A stretch of 64,000 nucleotides of DNA, from positions 62,001-126,000 of the forward strand of contig NZ_JADIZJ010000001.1 in assembly GCF_016704835.1 (NCBI RefSeq), in the 5' to 3' direction. The position numbers and the translations under genes are program-made. The notes beneath the pieces are model-generated. The model made no database searches. It was not told where the DNA came from and saw only the letters and a list, made by a program, of their open reading frames with translations. The stretch comes from Sphingopyxis sp. Lineage in GTDB: Bacteria > Pseudomonadota > Alphaproteobacteria > Sphingomonadales > Sphingomonadaceae. Shown in pieces: positions 46,060 through 55,287 of this stretch. Within the stretch, counting starts at the first letter, position 1, and every line of letters begins with the position of its first letter.

Positions 46060-47200
46060 CTGTTGTGCCATACTCTCCTTCGACCGACTACGCCTTCCGG
46101 CGACCTCTGGTCCGCCTTGGCTTACGCCGCGGCTGCGACCGGAGCTCTGTAATCCTCTTCTTTCACTAGCACGGCCCAGATGATCCGCGCTGTCTTGTTG
46201 GCAAGGGCAACCGTGACCAGCATACGCGGTTTCCTCGCCATCATCTGCTCTAGCCATGAGCCCTTAGGCGCGCCTCGCTTGCTGGCCTGCAGGACCACCG
46301 CACTGCAACCGATGATGAGCAATCGCCGCAGGGTGCGCTCGCCCATTTTGGATATCGAGCCCAGCTTCTGCTTGCCGCCCGTCGACATCTGCCTTGGCGC
46401 CAGCCCTAGCCACGCCGCAAAGTCCCGTCCCTTGGTGAAGGTTTCTGCCGGCGGTGCCAGAGCCGCCAATGCGGTGGCCGTAATCGGTCCAACCCCAGGG
46501 ATCGTCATCAGCCGCCTGGCAACGGCATCCTCACGAGCCCGCCGCGTAATCTCCTTGTCGAGTTCGCCGATCTTCTCGTTCAGCTCCTCCAGCAGGTCGA
46601 GCATCGTGCGGAACATCGCCCTGGCTGCCTCGGGTAGCGACGAGCCCATCTCTTCCTCAAGCAGATCGCCGAGCATCGCAACGTGCGACGGGCCTTTGGG
46701 CGCTACCCAGCCATATTCAGTCAGATGGCCTCGGATGGCATTGATCAGCTGGGTACGTTGCCGCACCAGCAGGTCACGAGTCCGGAACACCAGGCCTGAC
46801 GCCTGCTGCTCTTCACTCTTGATCGCCACGAACCGCATGCTCGGGCGCTGGGCGGCCTCGCAGATCGCCTCCGCATCCGCCGCATCATTCTTGTTCCGCT
46901 TCACGAACGGCTTCACATACGCCGGCGGGATCAGCTTTACCTCGTATCCCAGCCGTGTGAGCTCTCGGCCCCAATGGTGCGCTCCCCCACAGGCTTCCAG
47001 CGCGACCGTACAACGCTGGTGCCCAGCAAAGAACTCCAGGAGCTTTCCTCGACCGATCTTGCGGCTGAACAGCGCCCGCCCGCTCGAATCCGCGCCGTGC
47101 GCATGAAAAACATTCTTCGCGATATCCAGACCGATTATGCTAACTTCCGACACGGACGCCTCCTCTAGTGGTGTGACAACACCTCCACTATGGCACATCG
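46060..47200 (-). mobile_element. IS110/IS1111-type insertion sequence
   Basis: A complete-looking IS110 transposase gene (46122-47153) is flanked by a subterminal inverted repeat: TGTGCCATA at 46064-46072 and TATGGCACA at 47189-47197. Such inner repeats are typical of the IS1111 subgroup. The exact ends are uncertain, and no target duplication is expected in this family. The element separates the tRNA-Thr region from the secreted-protein genes. Confidence 0.7.
46122..47153 (-). CDS. IS110 family transposase
   Basis: The 343-residue protein has the N-terminal DEDD RuvC-like domain (GLDIAKNVFHAHG, ALEACGGAHHWGREL, KRNKNDAADAEAI) and the C-terminal transposase_20 domain (IPGVGPITATALAAL, FAAWLGLAPRQMSTGGKQKLGSISKMG with the conserved Ser). 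Both ends look intact. The start is GTG 47153: AGGAGG lies five bases before it; the frame is open to 47198 with no site there. It moves by a Holliday-junction-like mechanism. Confidence 0.93.
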   Translation of the reverse strand: MSEVSIIGLDIAKNVFHAHGADSSGRALFSRKIGRGKLLEFFAGHQRCTVALEACGGAHHWGRELTRLGYEVKLIPPAYVKPFVKRNKNDAADAEAICEAAQRPSMRFVAIKSEEQQASGLVFRTRDLLVRQRTQLINAIRGHLTEYGWVAPKGPSHVAMLGDLLEEEMGSSLPEAARAMFRTMLDLLEELNEKIGELDKEITRRAREDAVARRLMTIPGVGPITATALAALAPPAETFTKGRDFAAWLGLAPRQMSTGGKQKLGSISKMGERTLRRLLIIGCSAVVLQASKRGAPKGSWLEQMMARKPRMLVTVALANKTARIIWAVLVKEEDYRAPVAAAA

Positions 47201-47393
47201 ATGCCGCCGGGGGGCGTCCACCCCATCACACCGGGAGGGATGACCCGGCCCGACGTGGCGGCCCCGGCGCCACCATCAGCAACAGCAACCAAACTACACA
47301 CGCTAGCGGATTTGAAATTTGCAATGCATCTTCTATTCACGCAAACTCGACTGAAATCAGTCTGGGGTCGTGTTAATCAACAGGGAGGTTTTC

Positions 47394-48005
47394 ATGAAAA
47401 CCGCTTATCGTTTGTCGATTCTCGCCGCGGCAGCAGCGTCGATAGGGGCGGGTTTCCTCGCCACCTCTCATGCTCAGACTGCCGAAACAGAGCGGTATCG
47501 CCCCGATCGCCCGCCCGAAGCAACGATCTATCGTGACGCGGGCTACCGCGGCCCGGCGGTGTTCATCGGCGAGGAGAAACCAAATCTTGGCCTCGCCTGG
47601 CCGGTCAATTCGATCCGAGTTCCCAGCGGGCGCTGGGAGCTGTGCGAAAAGACGCGTTATCGAGGGAATTGTCGGACAATCGACCGTGATATGCCGATGC
47701 TAAACAATGTCCTGCGCGGTCTCACAATCCAGTCCATTCGGCCTGTCGGCGGTGGCGGTGGGCAACCGCCCGCGAACGACCAGGTGGCGCGCGGCAACTT
47801 CGCCGAATTCCATACTCAACCTTCGACGGGCAACTATCGCGTGCAAGCCTGCGCGCGGGGCTCGGCGACCGCCAATTGCGCAGCGCAGACTGCCGACACA
47901 TGGTGCCGATCGATTGGCTGGAACGGGTCGGCGCGCGAGCACTTGGAAACAGTTAATGGACGGGTTTATCTTGCCGACGTGCTGTGCGTTCGCTCGAGCT
48001 ATTGA
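47394..48005 (+). CDS. secreted beta/gamma-crystallin-like protein
   Basis: The 203-residue protein has a signal peptide (AYRLSILAAAAASIGAGFLATSHA) and a Greek-key pair: ATIYRDAGYRGPAVFIGEE, SIRVPSGRWELCEKTRYRGNCRTIDRD, as in beta/gamma crystallins and the peptidase-inhibitor I36 family. A second, Cys-containing domain (YRVQACARGSATANCAAQTADTWC) follows a Gly-rich linker and may form disulphides. The start is ATG 47394 with AGGGAGG upstream. Function unknown; Ca2+ binding or protease inhibition is possible. Confidence 0.8.
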   Translation: MKTAYRLSILAAAAASIGAGFLATSHAQTAETERYRPDRPPEATIYRDAGYRGPAVFIGEEKPNLGLAWPVNSIRVPSGRWELCEKTRYRGNCRTIDRDMPMLNNVLRGLTIQSIRPVGGGGGQPPANDQVARGNFAEFHTQPSTGNYRVQACARGSATANCAAQTADTWCRSIGWNGSAREHLETVNGRVYLADVLCVRSSY

Positions 48006-48018
48006 GGGGAGACACGAT

Positions 48019-48336
48019 ATGAAAACGACAACTTTTATTGCAGCGGGCGCCGCCTTCTTTGCACTGGCCGCATGCTCTTCGGTGCCCCGTAACACCGGGA
48101 CCACCTATCAGTGCGACCGAGGCACTAAGTTGAAGGTCGATTATGTCGGCGACGGCGCGATTGTGCGCGTTAACGGGGGCCGCACAATGTTGCTCAAATC
48201 AACCCCAGCCAACCGCGGCCAAGTTTATGAGAATAAGAGCGGTGCACGGCTGCAACGCGACGGCAATGGCGTAGCGTGGAACACTGCAATGCGCTCGGCC
48301 GCCGAAAACTGCCGCGCGGTCAACACACCACTCTGA
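48019..48336 (+). CDS. MliC-type lysozyme-inhibitor lipoprotein
   Basis: The 105-residue product has a lipobox (FFALAACSS, Cys after residue 18) and a small beta domain: TTYQCDRGTKLKVDYVGDGAIV, then YENKSGARLQRDGNGVAWN. This fits MliC/PliC inhibitors of c-type lysozymes, which protect periplasmic peptidoglycan. The gene follows the crystallin-like gene after 13 bases (GAGGGGAGA in between), so both are probably one operon. Confidence 0.8.
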   Translation: MKTTTFIAAGAAFFALAACSSVPRNTGTTYQCDRGTKLKVDYVGDGAIVRVNGGRTMLLKSTPANRGQVYENKSGARLQRDGNGVAWNTAMRSAAENCRAVNTPL

Positions 48337-48449
48337 CGAGCCAGAGCGATGAGGGCCGGGCGGCAGCTCGAGCCCGCTTCGACGGCTATTTTGTAACGTT
48401 GGCAAAGCCCTTGGGGCGATTGGGCAGATCGAACGTAACCGTCCGATTG

Positions 48450-48602
48450 CTAACGCGATGCCGTGATCTTGAGGCGGGCTGCGAGTTCTGGGTCAACGAC
48501 GAAGTCATCGAGGAACTGGTGCCAGGCCGTGGTTGTGAGGCGTGCTTCGCTGAGCATGTTCGTCAGTTCGTCGATGCCGTCGTCAGTCAGAGCTGTGATG
48601 GC
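48450..48602 (-). pseudogene. 3' fragment of an unknown gene abutting IS256
   Basis: A 50-codon frame with a natural-looking amino-acid mix (IDELTNMLSEARL, WHQFLDDFVVDPELAAR) ends at TAG 48450-48452. It meets the truncated IS256 transposase at about 48603 in another frame, so it has no start. I do not recognise the parent gene. The 110 bases between the MliC gene and this fragment show nothing. Confidence 0.4.
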
Positions 48603-48603
48603 C

Positions 48604-49059
48604 TCAGTCGCCTTCGATCGGACGCTCGAGGAAGGCCGTCACCCGCTCGTCGATCTCCTCGCACAGCCGGCTGACCTGGCTCTTGGAAATGCCGCTCATT
48701 CCCATGGCCTTGACCAGATCTTCGACCGAACGGGTTGATATCCCTTGGATATAAGCTTCCTGGATGACCGCCGTCAGCGCCTTCTCCGCCACCCGGCGAG
48801 GCTCGAGAAAGCAGGGAAAGTAACTGCCTTTGCGCAGCTTGGGGATCTTCAGCTCGACCGTGCCCGCGCGGGTCTCCCAATCGCGGTCGCGGTAGCCGTT
48901 ACGCTGAGCGAGCCGCTCCGCATCCTTCTCGCCGCCCGAACAGCCGCCCACTTCCAGTTCCATCAGGCGCTGCGCGGCAAAGCTGATCATGTCGCGCAGA
49001 AAATCGCCATCGGCGCTCTTCCCAACCAGCGCATTCAAGTCCATCTGATCCTTGGTCAT
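48604..49059 (-). pseudogene. IS256 (mutator type) transposase, 5' part only
   Basis: The 151 codons [19 protein letters not shown] to [11 protein letters not shown] match the N-terminal third of IS256/mutator transposases ([51 protein letters not shown]). The catalytic D, D and E blocks (normally starting WIDATY after LERPIEGD) are missing, so it is inactive. The cut is abrupt at 48604. The upstream 5' part and some terminal sequence remain to about 49127. Confidence 0.9.
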
Positions 49060-49127
49060 CGGTGTTCTCCGTAAGTTGAGTTTTGCAACACAAGCTTACC
49101 GAAGTTCGCCGATGACCACCCGCGAAA

Positions 49128-49174
49128 CTGACCGGACACTACAGCGCTTTTTCGATTAGCGCGTGTCCGGTCAG
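49128..49174. repeat. perfect 12-base inverted repeat CTGACCGGACAC/GTGTCCGGTCAG
   Basis: The arms are at 49128-49139 and 49163-49174 with a 23-base loop that itself has GCGC arms. This could be two abutting, opposed ends of an IS element, or a strong hairpin. It is 53 bases upstream of the broken IS256 and 89 bases after the acyl-CoA ligase end. Confidence 0.55.
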
Positions 49175-50493
49175 CTTCGCTACCGGCAGAACCTACACCA
49201 CCGTCGGGGACACGACTGCGCGCGGACGCACTTTCCACCAATTGGCAGAGAACCGTATAAAACTAATCGCAGTTTGACTTACGAAGTTCCCGACGCATGA
49301 TTTTCCCTGAAGATGTCATTGGCAAGTTGACTACGAACTTATATTTTCTCGGACGTTTATACGCAGCTAACTTATCATCACAGAATTCCGACAGATCTTG
49401 TTCGGTACATTCCGATCCTTGGGCACGAACGACGTATGCGCACGCGAGTTCGCCTTTCACCGGATCGGGTAAAGCTCCGACTGCAACCAAGGCAACGCCC
49501 GGGTGCCCAGCGAGAACGCGTTCAATTTCGGCGGGATAAATATTGTACCCGCCGGTGATGATCAAATCTTTCAGCCGGTCGACAATGAACAGGTGCCCGC
49601 TGGCGTCTTTTATCCCAATGTCGCCAGTGCGTAGCCAGCCCGAATTGATTGTGCGAGCGGTGGCATCGTCGTCGCGAAAATAGCCGAGCATCACAATGGG
49701 TCCGCGGATGACCAGCTCGCCGGGTACGCCAGCAGGCGCGTCACGCGTGAAATCATCAAGGTCGGCGATCCGGGTTTCTACACCCGGCAGCGACACTCCG
49801 ATTGATCCGCTAGGGCGCCGCACATGCGGAAAATGGGTCGCGCCCAGTCCCGAAATCTCGGTCATGCCCCACAGCTCGATCAAGGGAGCGCCCGAGGCTT
49901 TCTCCCACCGCTCCACCACCGAAGAAGCTATTGTCTGTCCACCGACTGTGCATCGAGTCAGCGAGGAAACATCGCGAGTGCTCAAATCGCTGCTATCAAG
50001 CATCATGGCGTACATCGCGGGAACGCCCTCGATCATCGTAGCGCGATGTTGTTCGACGAGGCGCAACGCTTCTGCCGGATCGAAACGCTCCATTAAGACA
50101 ACGGTACCTCCCATCAACCAAGTCCCGTTTATGACGACATTTCCATAGACGTGAGGCGCAGGGAGAGCCGAGATTACGACATCGGAGCTCGTTTTTGCAT
50201 GCATTGCTGCTGTAGCAGCGCAGTTGTACAGCACTGCGCGATGACTTTGCATTGCACCTTTCGGATGGCCGGTAGTTCCCGAGGTATAGCCAATCGTGCT
50301 GACGTCATTCTCGGATGGGCCAGCCGTATCGGGTTGAGTACTTGCACAAAGCAGGCGCTCAAACTTGGCGGCGCCCGGCGTCCGGCCGTCAAAGTCGATA
50401 ATTGTTCGCAGCGAAGGCAAACGATCCACAAGGGGCATGGCACTGCGAGCTTCCGAGGCTCCTGCAAATAGCATCACCGACTCACAATTCTCT

Positions 50494-50501
50494 AGAATGA
50501 A
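50494..50501. repeat. 8-base target-site duplication of IS21, left copy
   Basis: AGAATGAA adjoins the left end of IS21; the other copy is at 53021-53028. The insertion interrupts codons for Phe-Ile-Leu of the acyl-CoA ligase. An intact direct repeat shows that insertion is recent and simple. Confidence 0.85.
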
Positions 50502-50678
50502 TGTCAATCGGCGTGCAAACGGGACCCCCTATCGGCGCGCAAAAGGGACCCCCTTACACGATGGCGCAAGGTTGATCGGACACGCGCCGTTGCGCTGCGC
50601 GCGGCGTAGGGAGGGCGGAGCCCGACCGGAGGCGCGCGCAGCGCAAAGCATCTCTTATTCGGAAGTCAGCGGGGGCGA

Positions 50679-51407
50679 TCAGCTGCGGTTTTTAAAGCGC
50701 CAGCTGTCATTGCCGGTCTCGACGATATCGCAATGATGAGTGACACGATCGAGGAGCGCGGTGGTCATCTTGGGATCGCCGAACACCGTTGGCCACTCGC
50801 CGAACGCGAGGTTGGTGGTGATGATAACGCTGGTCTGCTCGTAGAGCTTGCTGACCAGATGGAACAGCAGTTGGCCGCCTGAGCGGGCGAACGGCAGATA
50901 TCCCAGTTCGTCGAGCACGATCAGGTCGAGGCGGGATAGCTGGGCGGCGAGAGCGCCGCTCTTGCCGATTCTGGCCTCCTCTTCGAGGCGGGTCACCAGA
51001 TCGACGGTGTTGAAGTAGCGGCCTCGCGCACCCGAGCGAACGACATTGGCGGCGATGGCGATGGCAAGGTGGGTCTTGCCGGTGCCCGTGCCGCCGACCA
51101 GGACGATGTTGCGCCGAGCGGGCAGGAACGCGCCGCTGTGAAGCGAACGCACCAGGCCTTCATTGATCGGTGTGCCCTCGAACCGGAACGCATCGATGTC
51201 CTTCACGACCGGCAGCCGGGCGGCCGCCATCCGGTATCGGATCGACGCGGCATGGCGATGTGTTGCTTCCGCCCGCAGGAGGTCGGTCAGTATCTCCATC
51301 GTGGTGCGCTGGCGCTGAAGGCCGGTGGTGACCGCATCGTCGAACGCGCCCGCCATGCCCTTGAGCCCAAGCCCGCGCATCGCCTCGATCATGTCATGCC
51401 GCTGCAT
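50679..51407 (-). CDS. istB: IS21 helper ATPase
   Basis: The 242-residue AAA+ helper has Walker [16 protein letters not shown], the [14 protein letters not shown]alker B and [28 protein letters not shown]. It works with IstA to choose the target. The start overlaps the end of istA by 14 bases, the usual coupling. Confidence 0.95.
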   Translation of the reverse strand: MQRHDMIEAMRGLGLKGMAGAFDDAVTTGLQRQRTTMEILTDLLRAEATHRHAASIRYRMAAARLPVVKDIDAFRFEGTPINEGLVRSLHSGAFLPARRNIVLVGGTGTGKTHLAIAIAANVVRSGARGRYFNTVDLVTRLEEEARIGKSGALAAQLSRLDLIVLDELGYLPFARSGGQLLFHLVSKLYEQTSVIITTNLAFGEWPTVFGDPKMTTALLDRVTHHCDIVETGNDSWRFKNRS

Positions 51408-52908
51408 CGAAGGTCCTCAGCTGGTCGTAACGGGCGCAGTCGGCGATCGGCGGATGGCGCAAGGCGCTGTCCTCGGAGGTGATGATGGTGAGCGGTCGCG
51501 GCGGTTCGCGCCGCCGCGCCAGGATGTTGAGGATCAGGTCGTCGCTCGCCGTGCCGGTCGCCAACGCCTCGCGCACGGCCGCTTCGACCGGCTCCAGGCC
51601 ATCGGTCAGCACGGCCGACAGCACGCGGACGAACCGGCGGTCGGCATCGTCGCCATTGCCAAGCTTGCGGCGCAGGCGCGCCAGCGCCGGCGGCAGATCC
51701 CAGTCCTGGAAGGGCGCACCGTTCCGCAGCGCTCCGGGCTTGCGGGCCAGCACCGGCAGATAATGCCAAGGGTCATAGATCGTGCGGTTGCGCCCGAAGT
51801 AGCGGGGATGCTCGGCGACAACCTCCTCGCCGCAGCGTACGACGATGCGGTCGGCATAGGCCCGGACCTGCACCGTCCGCCGCGCCAGCGTCGAGAGAAC
51901 CGAGTAGCGGTTGCGATCGAAGCTGATCAGGCAGGTGCCAGTCACCGCATGCTCGCTCTCGTTAAAGCCGTCGAACGGTCCAAGCATCGGCTGCAGCGCG
52001 GATCGCTCGATCTCCAGCGCCTGCGCCACGGTCAGCTCGCCCTGTTCCGGGTGGGGCTGCCGTTCCGCCCAGCGCTGGCACTCGGCCTCCAGCCAGCCAT
52101 TGAGCTCGTCGAGACTGGCGAACCGCAACCGGGGTTGGAAGAAGCGGCCCCGGATCGTCTGCACCTGGTTCTCGACCTGGCCCTTCTCCCATCCCGCCGC
52201 CGGCGAGCAGGCGGTCGGCTCGATCATATAATGGTCGGTCATGATCAAGAAGCGCCGGTTGAAGACCCGCTCCTTGCCGGTGAACACGCTCGTCACCGCC
52301 GTCTTCATATTATCGTAGATGCCGCGGCCCGGCACGCCGCCGAAGAAGGCAAAGCCGCGCGCATGCGCGTCGAACAGCATCTCCTGGCTCTCGCGCGGAT
52401 ACGCCCGGACATAGACCGCCCGCGATGCACACAGCCGCATATGCGCAACCTTCACGCGCATCGGCTTGCCGGCGATCTCCACGTCCTCATGGCTCCAGTC
52501 GAACTGATAGGCCTCGCCCGGCTTGAACATCAGCGGGATGAAGGCGGTAACACCATCGCCGGCATCCTTGCGTCGGTCGGCCTTCCAGCGCGCCGTGTAT
52601 CGGCGCACAGCATCGTAGGAGCCCTCAAAACCTTCGCGCACCAGCAGGTCATGGATCCGCGTCATCCGCAGCCGCTCACGCCTGCCGCGCACCTCGTTCT
52701 CTTCCAGCAGTGTGTTCAGGCGATCCTGAAACGGCCCGATCCGCGGCAGCGGCTGAACCTTGCGCTGATAGTCGAATGCGCCTTCCGGCGCCCGGATCGC
52801 TTTGCGGATCACCTTCCGCGACACACGCAAATCCCGCGCGATCGCCTTGATCGCCTTGCCACCGGCATACTCGCGCCGAATCCGAACCACCGTCTCCAAA
52901 ACCAACAT
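51394..52908 (-). CDS. istA: IS21 transposase
   Basis: The 504-residue DDE transposase has an N-terminal HTH ([22 protein letters not shown]), the first Asp in [11 protein letters not shown], the second in IYDNMKTAV and Glu in [12 protein letters not shown]-terminal region rich in basic residues follows. It is full length for IstA. It begins about 110 bases inside the right end of the element. Confidence 0.96.
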   Translation of the reverse strand: MLVLETVVRIRREYAGGKAIKAIARDLRVSRKVIRKAIRAPEGAFDYQRKVQPLPRIGPFQDRLNTLLEENEVRGRRERLRMTRIHDLLVREGFEGSYDAVRRYTARWKADRRKDAGDGVTAFIPLMFKPGEAYQFDWSHEDVEIAGKPMRVKVAHMRLCASRAVYVRAYPRESQEMLFDAHARGFAFFGGVPGRGIYDNMKTAVTSVFTGKERVFNRRFLIMTDHYMIEPTACSPAAGWEKGQVENQVQTIRGRFFQPRLRFASLDELNGWLEAECQRWAERQPHPEQGELTVAQALEIERSALQPMLGPFDGFNESEHAVTGTCLISFDRNRYSVLSTLARRTVQVRAYADRIVVRCGEEVVAEHPRYFGRNRTIYDPWHYLPVLARKPGALRNGAPFQDWDLPPALARLRRKLGNGDDADRRFVRVLSAVLTDGLEPVEAAVREALATGTASDDLILNILARRREPPRPLTIITSEDSALRHPPIADCARYDQLRTFDAAA

Positions 52909-53020
52909 CCCGATCTCGCCGCCTGATTATCCAGCCGGCTGCTTAAACCATCGAAATGAGGGGTCCCTTTTAGACGCCGATCACCCCGCTAACGGGGTCC
53001 TTTTTGCACGCCGATCCACA

Positions 53021-53028
53021 AGAATGAA
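53021..53028. repeat. 8-base target-site duplication of IS21, right copy
   Basis: AGAATGAA lies directly beyond the right terminal repeat. See the copy at 50494-50501. Confidence 0.85.
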
Positions 53029-53300
53029 CGCGAGTTCGTCCTGAGTCAGCATGACGTTGATCGGGTTCACAACCGCCCCGGCTTTGAGTATGCCGTGATA
53101 AGTAACGAGCCATTCCCAGCGATTTTGAGAGAACAGTGACACCGCCTCACCGGGTTGGACGCCCAGCTTGGCAATTTCGCAAGCGAGGCTATCGCTCATT
53201 CGGTTCAACTCGCCGAAGGTGAACGACTCCGACCCGCAAACTAATGCAATTTTGTCCGCGAACTTCTTAGCGGCGTTCGGCAATATGTCACCGGGGCCGA

Positions 53301-55283
53301 TCATCGCTCTGCCCCCGCATTGATCGGTTCCTCGGTCGGCTTCCGCGGCGGTGGTGCGGACGTGGCGTTGAAGTCGGCGAGATGGACGTCGCGAAGTTTG
53401 TTCCAATATTCGACATTGAGAAACGGCATGATGACACAGACCCTGCCATGCTCGTTGCGAAAGTATGTTTGCACTTTTTCGTGCTTCCATACCATTCGAT
53501 CATGAAGCTCATCGACCTCCTCATTATATTTTTCCGTTGAGTCCTGCCGAGGCTCGATCGAAGTAATATGCTTCGAATTCATCTTTCCGAGGAGACGCCG
53601 GACGTATCGCATCTGCAGCTCCATAAAAAACATGAAGCTGCCAGCCACGGGGAAAGAATGAGGGCCGCCGAGCATAAACAGGTTTGGAAAGCCGGGCGTG
53701 GCCACGCCGAGATACGTTTTTGGGTCATCGTCGTTCCAAGCTTCGCGGATCGTCACGCCGTCCCGGCCAATTACCTCAAAACTGGACAGGAAGCGGGTGG
53801 CATCGTAGCCGGTAGCCCAGACGATAACATCCGCCTCAATGTGTTTTCCCGACTCCGTGACGACGCCCCCGTGAGTGACGGCCCTGGCACCCTCAGCGAA
53901 AAGCTGGACGTTTGGTCGGAGCAACGCACGGTACCAGCCATTGTCGAGAAGCATTCGTTTGCCGTAAGGGGGATAATCTGGAATGACTTTGGTCAGCAAA
54001 TCCTCTCGCCCGTTGACTTGCTCTTTTATGTAATTCACAAAAAATCGGCGATGCGCGAAGTTTCTTGCGTTCATCGCGAGATCCGGACGCTCCCAAGCAG
54101 GGTCGGCGCGCAGGCCTGTGAGAACCTTGTCGCCGAACTGCCAAAAGAGGCGCGCCCAATACCATGCTCGGTAAAGCGGAAAGTTGGCGAGCAGATATCG
54201 GGTGCTATGTGAGATCGCTTCACCGAATTTTTCAAAAGGCGCTACCCATTGCGGCGACCGCTGCAGAATCGTGAGTTGGCCGACGCACTCCGCGATCGCA
54301 GGAACCACTTGCATTGCGCTTGCCCCTGTCCCGACCACGACTACCCGCTTGTCCACCAGATCCAGATCTTTCGGCCACGCAGAAGTATGGAACTGGCGGC
54401 CTTTGAAGTCCGTCATACCCGGAAGCTGTGGTAACTTAGGCTTACCGAAAATGCCGACGGCCGTAATCACCACCTGCGCCTGGAGCACCTCCGTTTTGCC
54501 GTTTGGAGATCTAGTCCGCACATGCCAGCAGTGTTCGGTATCGTCCCACGTGGTGCTCAAAACTTCGGTGTCGTATTTGACCTTCTCATTCACATTCAGA
54601 CTGTCGATCACATCGTCGAAATATGTCAGGAGATCATCACGAAGGGTAAAGTGATGCGACCAGTCCTTGCTTCCGAACGAATAAGAATACAGGTGGCTTG
54701 GTGTATCGACGCCTGCGCCGGGATACCCGTTTTCAAGCCACGACCCGCCGCTGCGACCGTTCCGTTCGATGATCTGAAACGAGGCGCCCATTTCCTGCAA
54801 ATGTTTGGCAGCAACGGTTACCGCCAGACTCATCCCGATGAGGATAACGTGGAAACCATCCGCGACGGGCGCGGCAGTCTCCTCATATTGGTCAAGCGGC
54901 TGGCCGGAAAACCGCGCTAGCTCCTCACGCATCATTCGACCATATTCTTCGGGAACAGACTCGCCCAGAAAGGCGGACATCATGCTAATGGCCTGCTGCT
55001 GAGACGGCAAGGCAATCGCAAGCGGCTTGCCCGCGCTGAGGCCGCGGAGCACGATGAGTGCTGCACCTCGCACCTCATCCTGATAAACCGGCTCTAATCC
55101 GCCGCTGTCATGATCGTCTAATCCGGCCGAAGCTGTCGGTCGATATGGCGACTCCAGCCACTTCCCATCGCCGGTAGCCTGGAAAAGCAACATCAAAAGA
55201 ACCGGGATGTTCGCAGTTTCAACCGCGAGTTCGAGCTCGGAGAGGTGGGCGTCACCCGGCGAATTGTTCTCGAGCGACGTCAT
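53301..55283 (-). CDS. Baeyer-Villiger-type flavoprotein monooxygenase
   Basis: The 660-residue protein resembles the N-terminally extended BVMO group (hydroxyacetophenone-monooxygenase-like). The BVMO fingerprint FxGxxxHxxxW is present as F293-K-G-R-Q-F-H299-T-S-A-W303. The NADPH Rossmann motif is VVVVGTGASAM, and GRSGGSWLENGYPGAGVDTPSHLYSYSF is the family-typical active-site region. These NADPH/FAD enzymes put an oxygen next to a ketone, making an ester or lactone. The first FAD motif is odd: LIGMSLAV (residues 149-155) instead of GxGxxG, so FAD binding may be weak. ATG 55283 is chosen (MTSLENNSPG); an upstream in-frame ATG lies inside the ligase. It starts four bases after the ligase stop. 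Confidence 0.88.
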   Translation of the reverse strand: MTSLENNSPGDAHLSELELAVETANIPVLLMLLFQATGDGKWLESPYRPTASAGLDDHDSGGLEPVYQDEVRGAALIVLRGLSAGKPLAIALPSQQQAISMMSAFLGESVPEEYGRMMREELARFSGQPLDQYEETAAPVADGFHVILIGMSLAVTVAAKHLQEMGASFQIIERNGRSGGSWLENGYPGAGVDTPSHLYSYSFGSKDWSHHFTLRDDLLTYFDDVIDSLNVNEKVKYDTEVLSTTWDDTEHCWHVRTRSPNGKTEVLQAQVVITAVGIFGKPKLPQLPGMTDFKGRQFHTSAWPKDLDLVDKRVVVVGTGASAMQVVPAIAECVGQLTILQRSPQWVAPFEKFGEAISHSTRYLLANFPLYRAWYWARLFWQFGDKVLTGLRADPAWERPDLAMNARNFAHRRFFVNYIKEQVNGREDLLTKVIPDYPPYGKRMLLDNGWYRALLRPNVQLFAEGARAVTHGGVVTESGKHIEADVIVWATGYDATRFLSSFEVIGRDGVTIREAWNDDDPKTYLGVATPGFPNLFMLGGPHSFPVAGSFMFFMELQMRYVRRLLGKMNSKHITSIEPRQDSTEKYNEEVDELHDRMVWKHEKVQTYFRNEHGRVCVIMPFLNVEYWNKLRDVHLADFNATSAPPPRKPTEEPINAGAER

Positions 55284-55287
55284 GACT

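Larger units (their letters stand above)
50502..53020 (-). mobile_element. IS21 family insertion sequence
   Basis: The roughly 2.5-kb element carries istA and istB. Its ends read TGTCAATCGGCGTGCAAAC (left, plus strand) and, at the right end inverted, TGTGGATCGGCGTGCAAAA, the TG...CA termini of IS21. Extra inner copies of the GGCG-GCAAAAGGGACCCC unit at each end are the typical multiple binding sites. The 8-base duplication AGAATGAA flanks it. The element is complete and may be active. Confidence 0.92.
49263..53304 (-). pseudogene. acyl-CoA ligase interrupted by IS21
   Basis: The gene starts at ATG 53304 (MIGPGDILPNAAKKFADKI), overlapping the monooxygenase stop by four bases. It runs to ELAFIL, is cut by IS21, and resumes as ENCESVMLFAG to TAG at 49263. 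Removing the element and one copy of the 8-base duplication restores an exact 504-residue frame. The rebuilt enzyme has the AMP-binding P-loop YTSGTTGHPKGAMQSH, ELWGMTEISGL, GWLRTGDIG and the C-terminal YKRPRKYKFV with SGKIMRREL catalytic Lys. It should activate a carboxylic acid, possibly the ester-hydrolysis product of the monooxygenase step. The C-terminal piece could be read from TTG 50507 but would lack the N-terminal domain. Confidence 0.9.

Noticed and set aside
50502..50580. Short CRISPR-like array of GGCG-GCAAA-GGGACCCC units
   Set aside because: Two or three units at the end of IS21 with no spacers of regular length; these are the element's terminal binding repeats. No CRISPR array was seen anywhere in the window.
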